Below, piece after piece: positions 63,462-64,000 of a DNA stretch of 64,000 nucleotides; positions within the stretch are counted from its first letter, which is position 1, and the number at the start of each line of letters is the position of its first letter. The notes under the pieces were generated by a model that was given only the letters and a program-made list of their open reading frames with translations, ran no database searches and had not been told where the DNA came from. The stretch comes from Undibacterium sp. YM2 (GTDB lineage Bacteria; Pseudomonadota; Gammaproteobacteria; Burkholderiales; Burkholderiaceae_D). The position numbers and the translations under genes were made by a program. The DNA lies in contig NZ_AP018441.1 in NCBI RefSeq assembly GCF_009937975.1, forward strand, positions 682,001-746,000, read 5' to 3'.

Positions 63462-64000
63462 ATGAATACACTCATCTGGTTTGTCATCCTGTACTGGGTC
63501 ATCTCTGTTGGCATCGGTTTGTATGCCGCCCGTTATGTCAATAACTCCAAGGACTATGCAGTCGCTGGCCGTTCCTTGCCCATGTATGTGGTGACCGCCA
63601 CCGTATTCGCCACCTGGTTTGGCTCGGAAACGGTGCTGGGAATTTCATCGACCTTCGTCAAGGAGGGCTTGCGAGGTGTGGTGGCTGATCCTTTTGGCTC
63701 TTCTCTGTGCCTGATCTTTGTTGGTTTGTTCTTCGCGCGCCCGCTGTACCGCATGAATTTGCTGACCATAGGTGATTACTACCGCAATAAATTTGGCCGT
63801 ACCGCCGAAGTGCTGGTAACCCTGTGTATCGTGGTGTCTTACCTGGGCTGGGTGGCTGCCCAGATCAAGGCCCTGGGCCTGGTGTTCAGCGTGGTATCTG
63901 GCGGTTATATTACTAATGAGTGGGGCATGATCATCGGTGCCGGCAGCGTGCTCATCTATACCCTGATGGGCGGCATGTGGTCGGTGGCGATCACTGACTT
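63462..64000 (+). CDS. Sodium:solute symporter (SSS family), partial
   Basis: The first 179 codons of a gene that runs off the right edge, without any in-frame stop. ATG 63462. The visible part has about five hydrophobic segments and the SSS-family N-terminus (YWVISVGIGLYAARYVNNSKDYAVAGRSL, then ATVFATWFGSETVLGISS and TIGDYYRNKFGRTAEVLVT). These carriers move organic solutes with sodium. The substrate cannot be set from this part. Confidence 0.88.
   Translation, partial: MNTLIWFVILYWVISVGIGLYAARYVNNSKDYAVAGRSLPMYVVTATVFATWFGSETVLGISSTFVKEGLRGVVADPFGSSLCLIFVGLFFARPLYRMNLLTIGDYYRNKFGRTAEVLVTLCIVVSYLGWVAAQIKALGLVFSVVSGGYITNEWGMIIGAGSVLIYTLMGGMWSVAITD

Noticed and set aside
1..64000. CRISPR arrays, tRNA, rRNA, prophage or complete IS elements
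   Set aside because: I scanned the intergenic regions by eye and saw no regular direct-repeat array with spacers, no cloverleaf with T-loop motif, and no transposase, integrase or phage genes. A covariance-model search would be needed to be certain.

Overview
The window is a continuous piece of ordinary bacterial chromosome. It holds about 56 protein genes and no rRNA, tRNA, CRISPR array or complete insertion sequence that I could find. Gene content and order point to a betaproteobacterium of the order Burkholderiales, most likely Oxalobacteraceae; an Undibacterium-like genus is my best guess. The main clue is the block of DUF3683-type FAD/Fe-S oxidoreductase, HIT protein, DUF971, ubiE, Tim44-domain protein, ubiJ and ubiB. 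Base composition looks near 50-55% GC by eye; it was not computed.

Layout. 1-6.6 kb: leftward genes for PtsN, a PAS/GAF/GGDEF/EAL c-di-GMP protein, PagP, and the coupled pair ilvA-queF. 6.6-9.6 kb: rightward YqaA, a metallophosphoesterase and a Tat-exported HAD phosphatase. 9.6-11.2 kb: an SDR-TetR operon with two operator palindromes. 11.4-24.7 kb: the respiratory/ubiquinone block, interrupted at 16.2-19.8 kb by repeats, an orphan secreted protein, an MDR oxidoreductase and a frameshifted LysR gene. 24.9-29.9 kb: patatin, PssA, and a 5-oxoproline cassette (DUF969/DUF979 transporter plus pyroglutamyl peptidase). 30-35.9 kb: a small secreted protein, a Ycf48-like propeller, and a LytS/LytTR two-component system coupled to a DUF4407 membrane coiled-coil protein, with a divergent DUF4337 gene. 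36-43.6 kb: orphan and periplasmic proteins, an MBL hydrolase, a 783-residue FecR/DUF6600 protein, and a divergent alpha/beta hydrolase-TetR pair. 43.7-54.3 kb: OPT transporter, DUF885, flavin reductase-like protein, PilJ-domain protein, Lrp-LysE pair, ABM protein, AraC regulator, MuiA-like protein and a DUF938 methyltransferase. 54.3-64 kb: sbcD-sbcC-SSB-like operon, CelD/BcsL acetyltransferase, M28 peptidase, Bax-inhibitor-like protein, and the start of a sodium:solute symporter cut by the window end.

How the genes work together. UbiE, UbiJ and UbiB make ubiquinone, and the large FAD/Fe-S protein probably feeds electrons to the quinone pool. Pcp releases pyroglutamate, which the adjacent transporter pair would move. 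SbcCD and the SSB-like protein suggest a DNA end-processing operon. PssA, patatin and PagP act on membrane lipids.

The most unusual content is non-coding. A mosaic palindromic element (16.57-16.95 kb and 48.26-48.50 kb) contains a 54-nt two-hairpin module in three copies whose stems differ by compensating base changes. A 101-bp inverted-repeat element occurs in two opposite orientations plus a half copy. Two short elements share about 15-bp terminal repeats. Two promoters have a regulator palindrome filling the 17-bp spacer. No complete new defence or biosynthetic system was evident. The best protein-level candidates are the LytS/LytTR-DUF4407 operon and the sbcDC-SSB-like operon.
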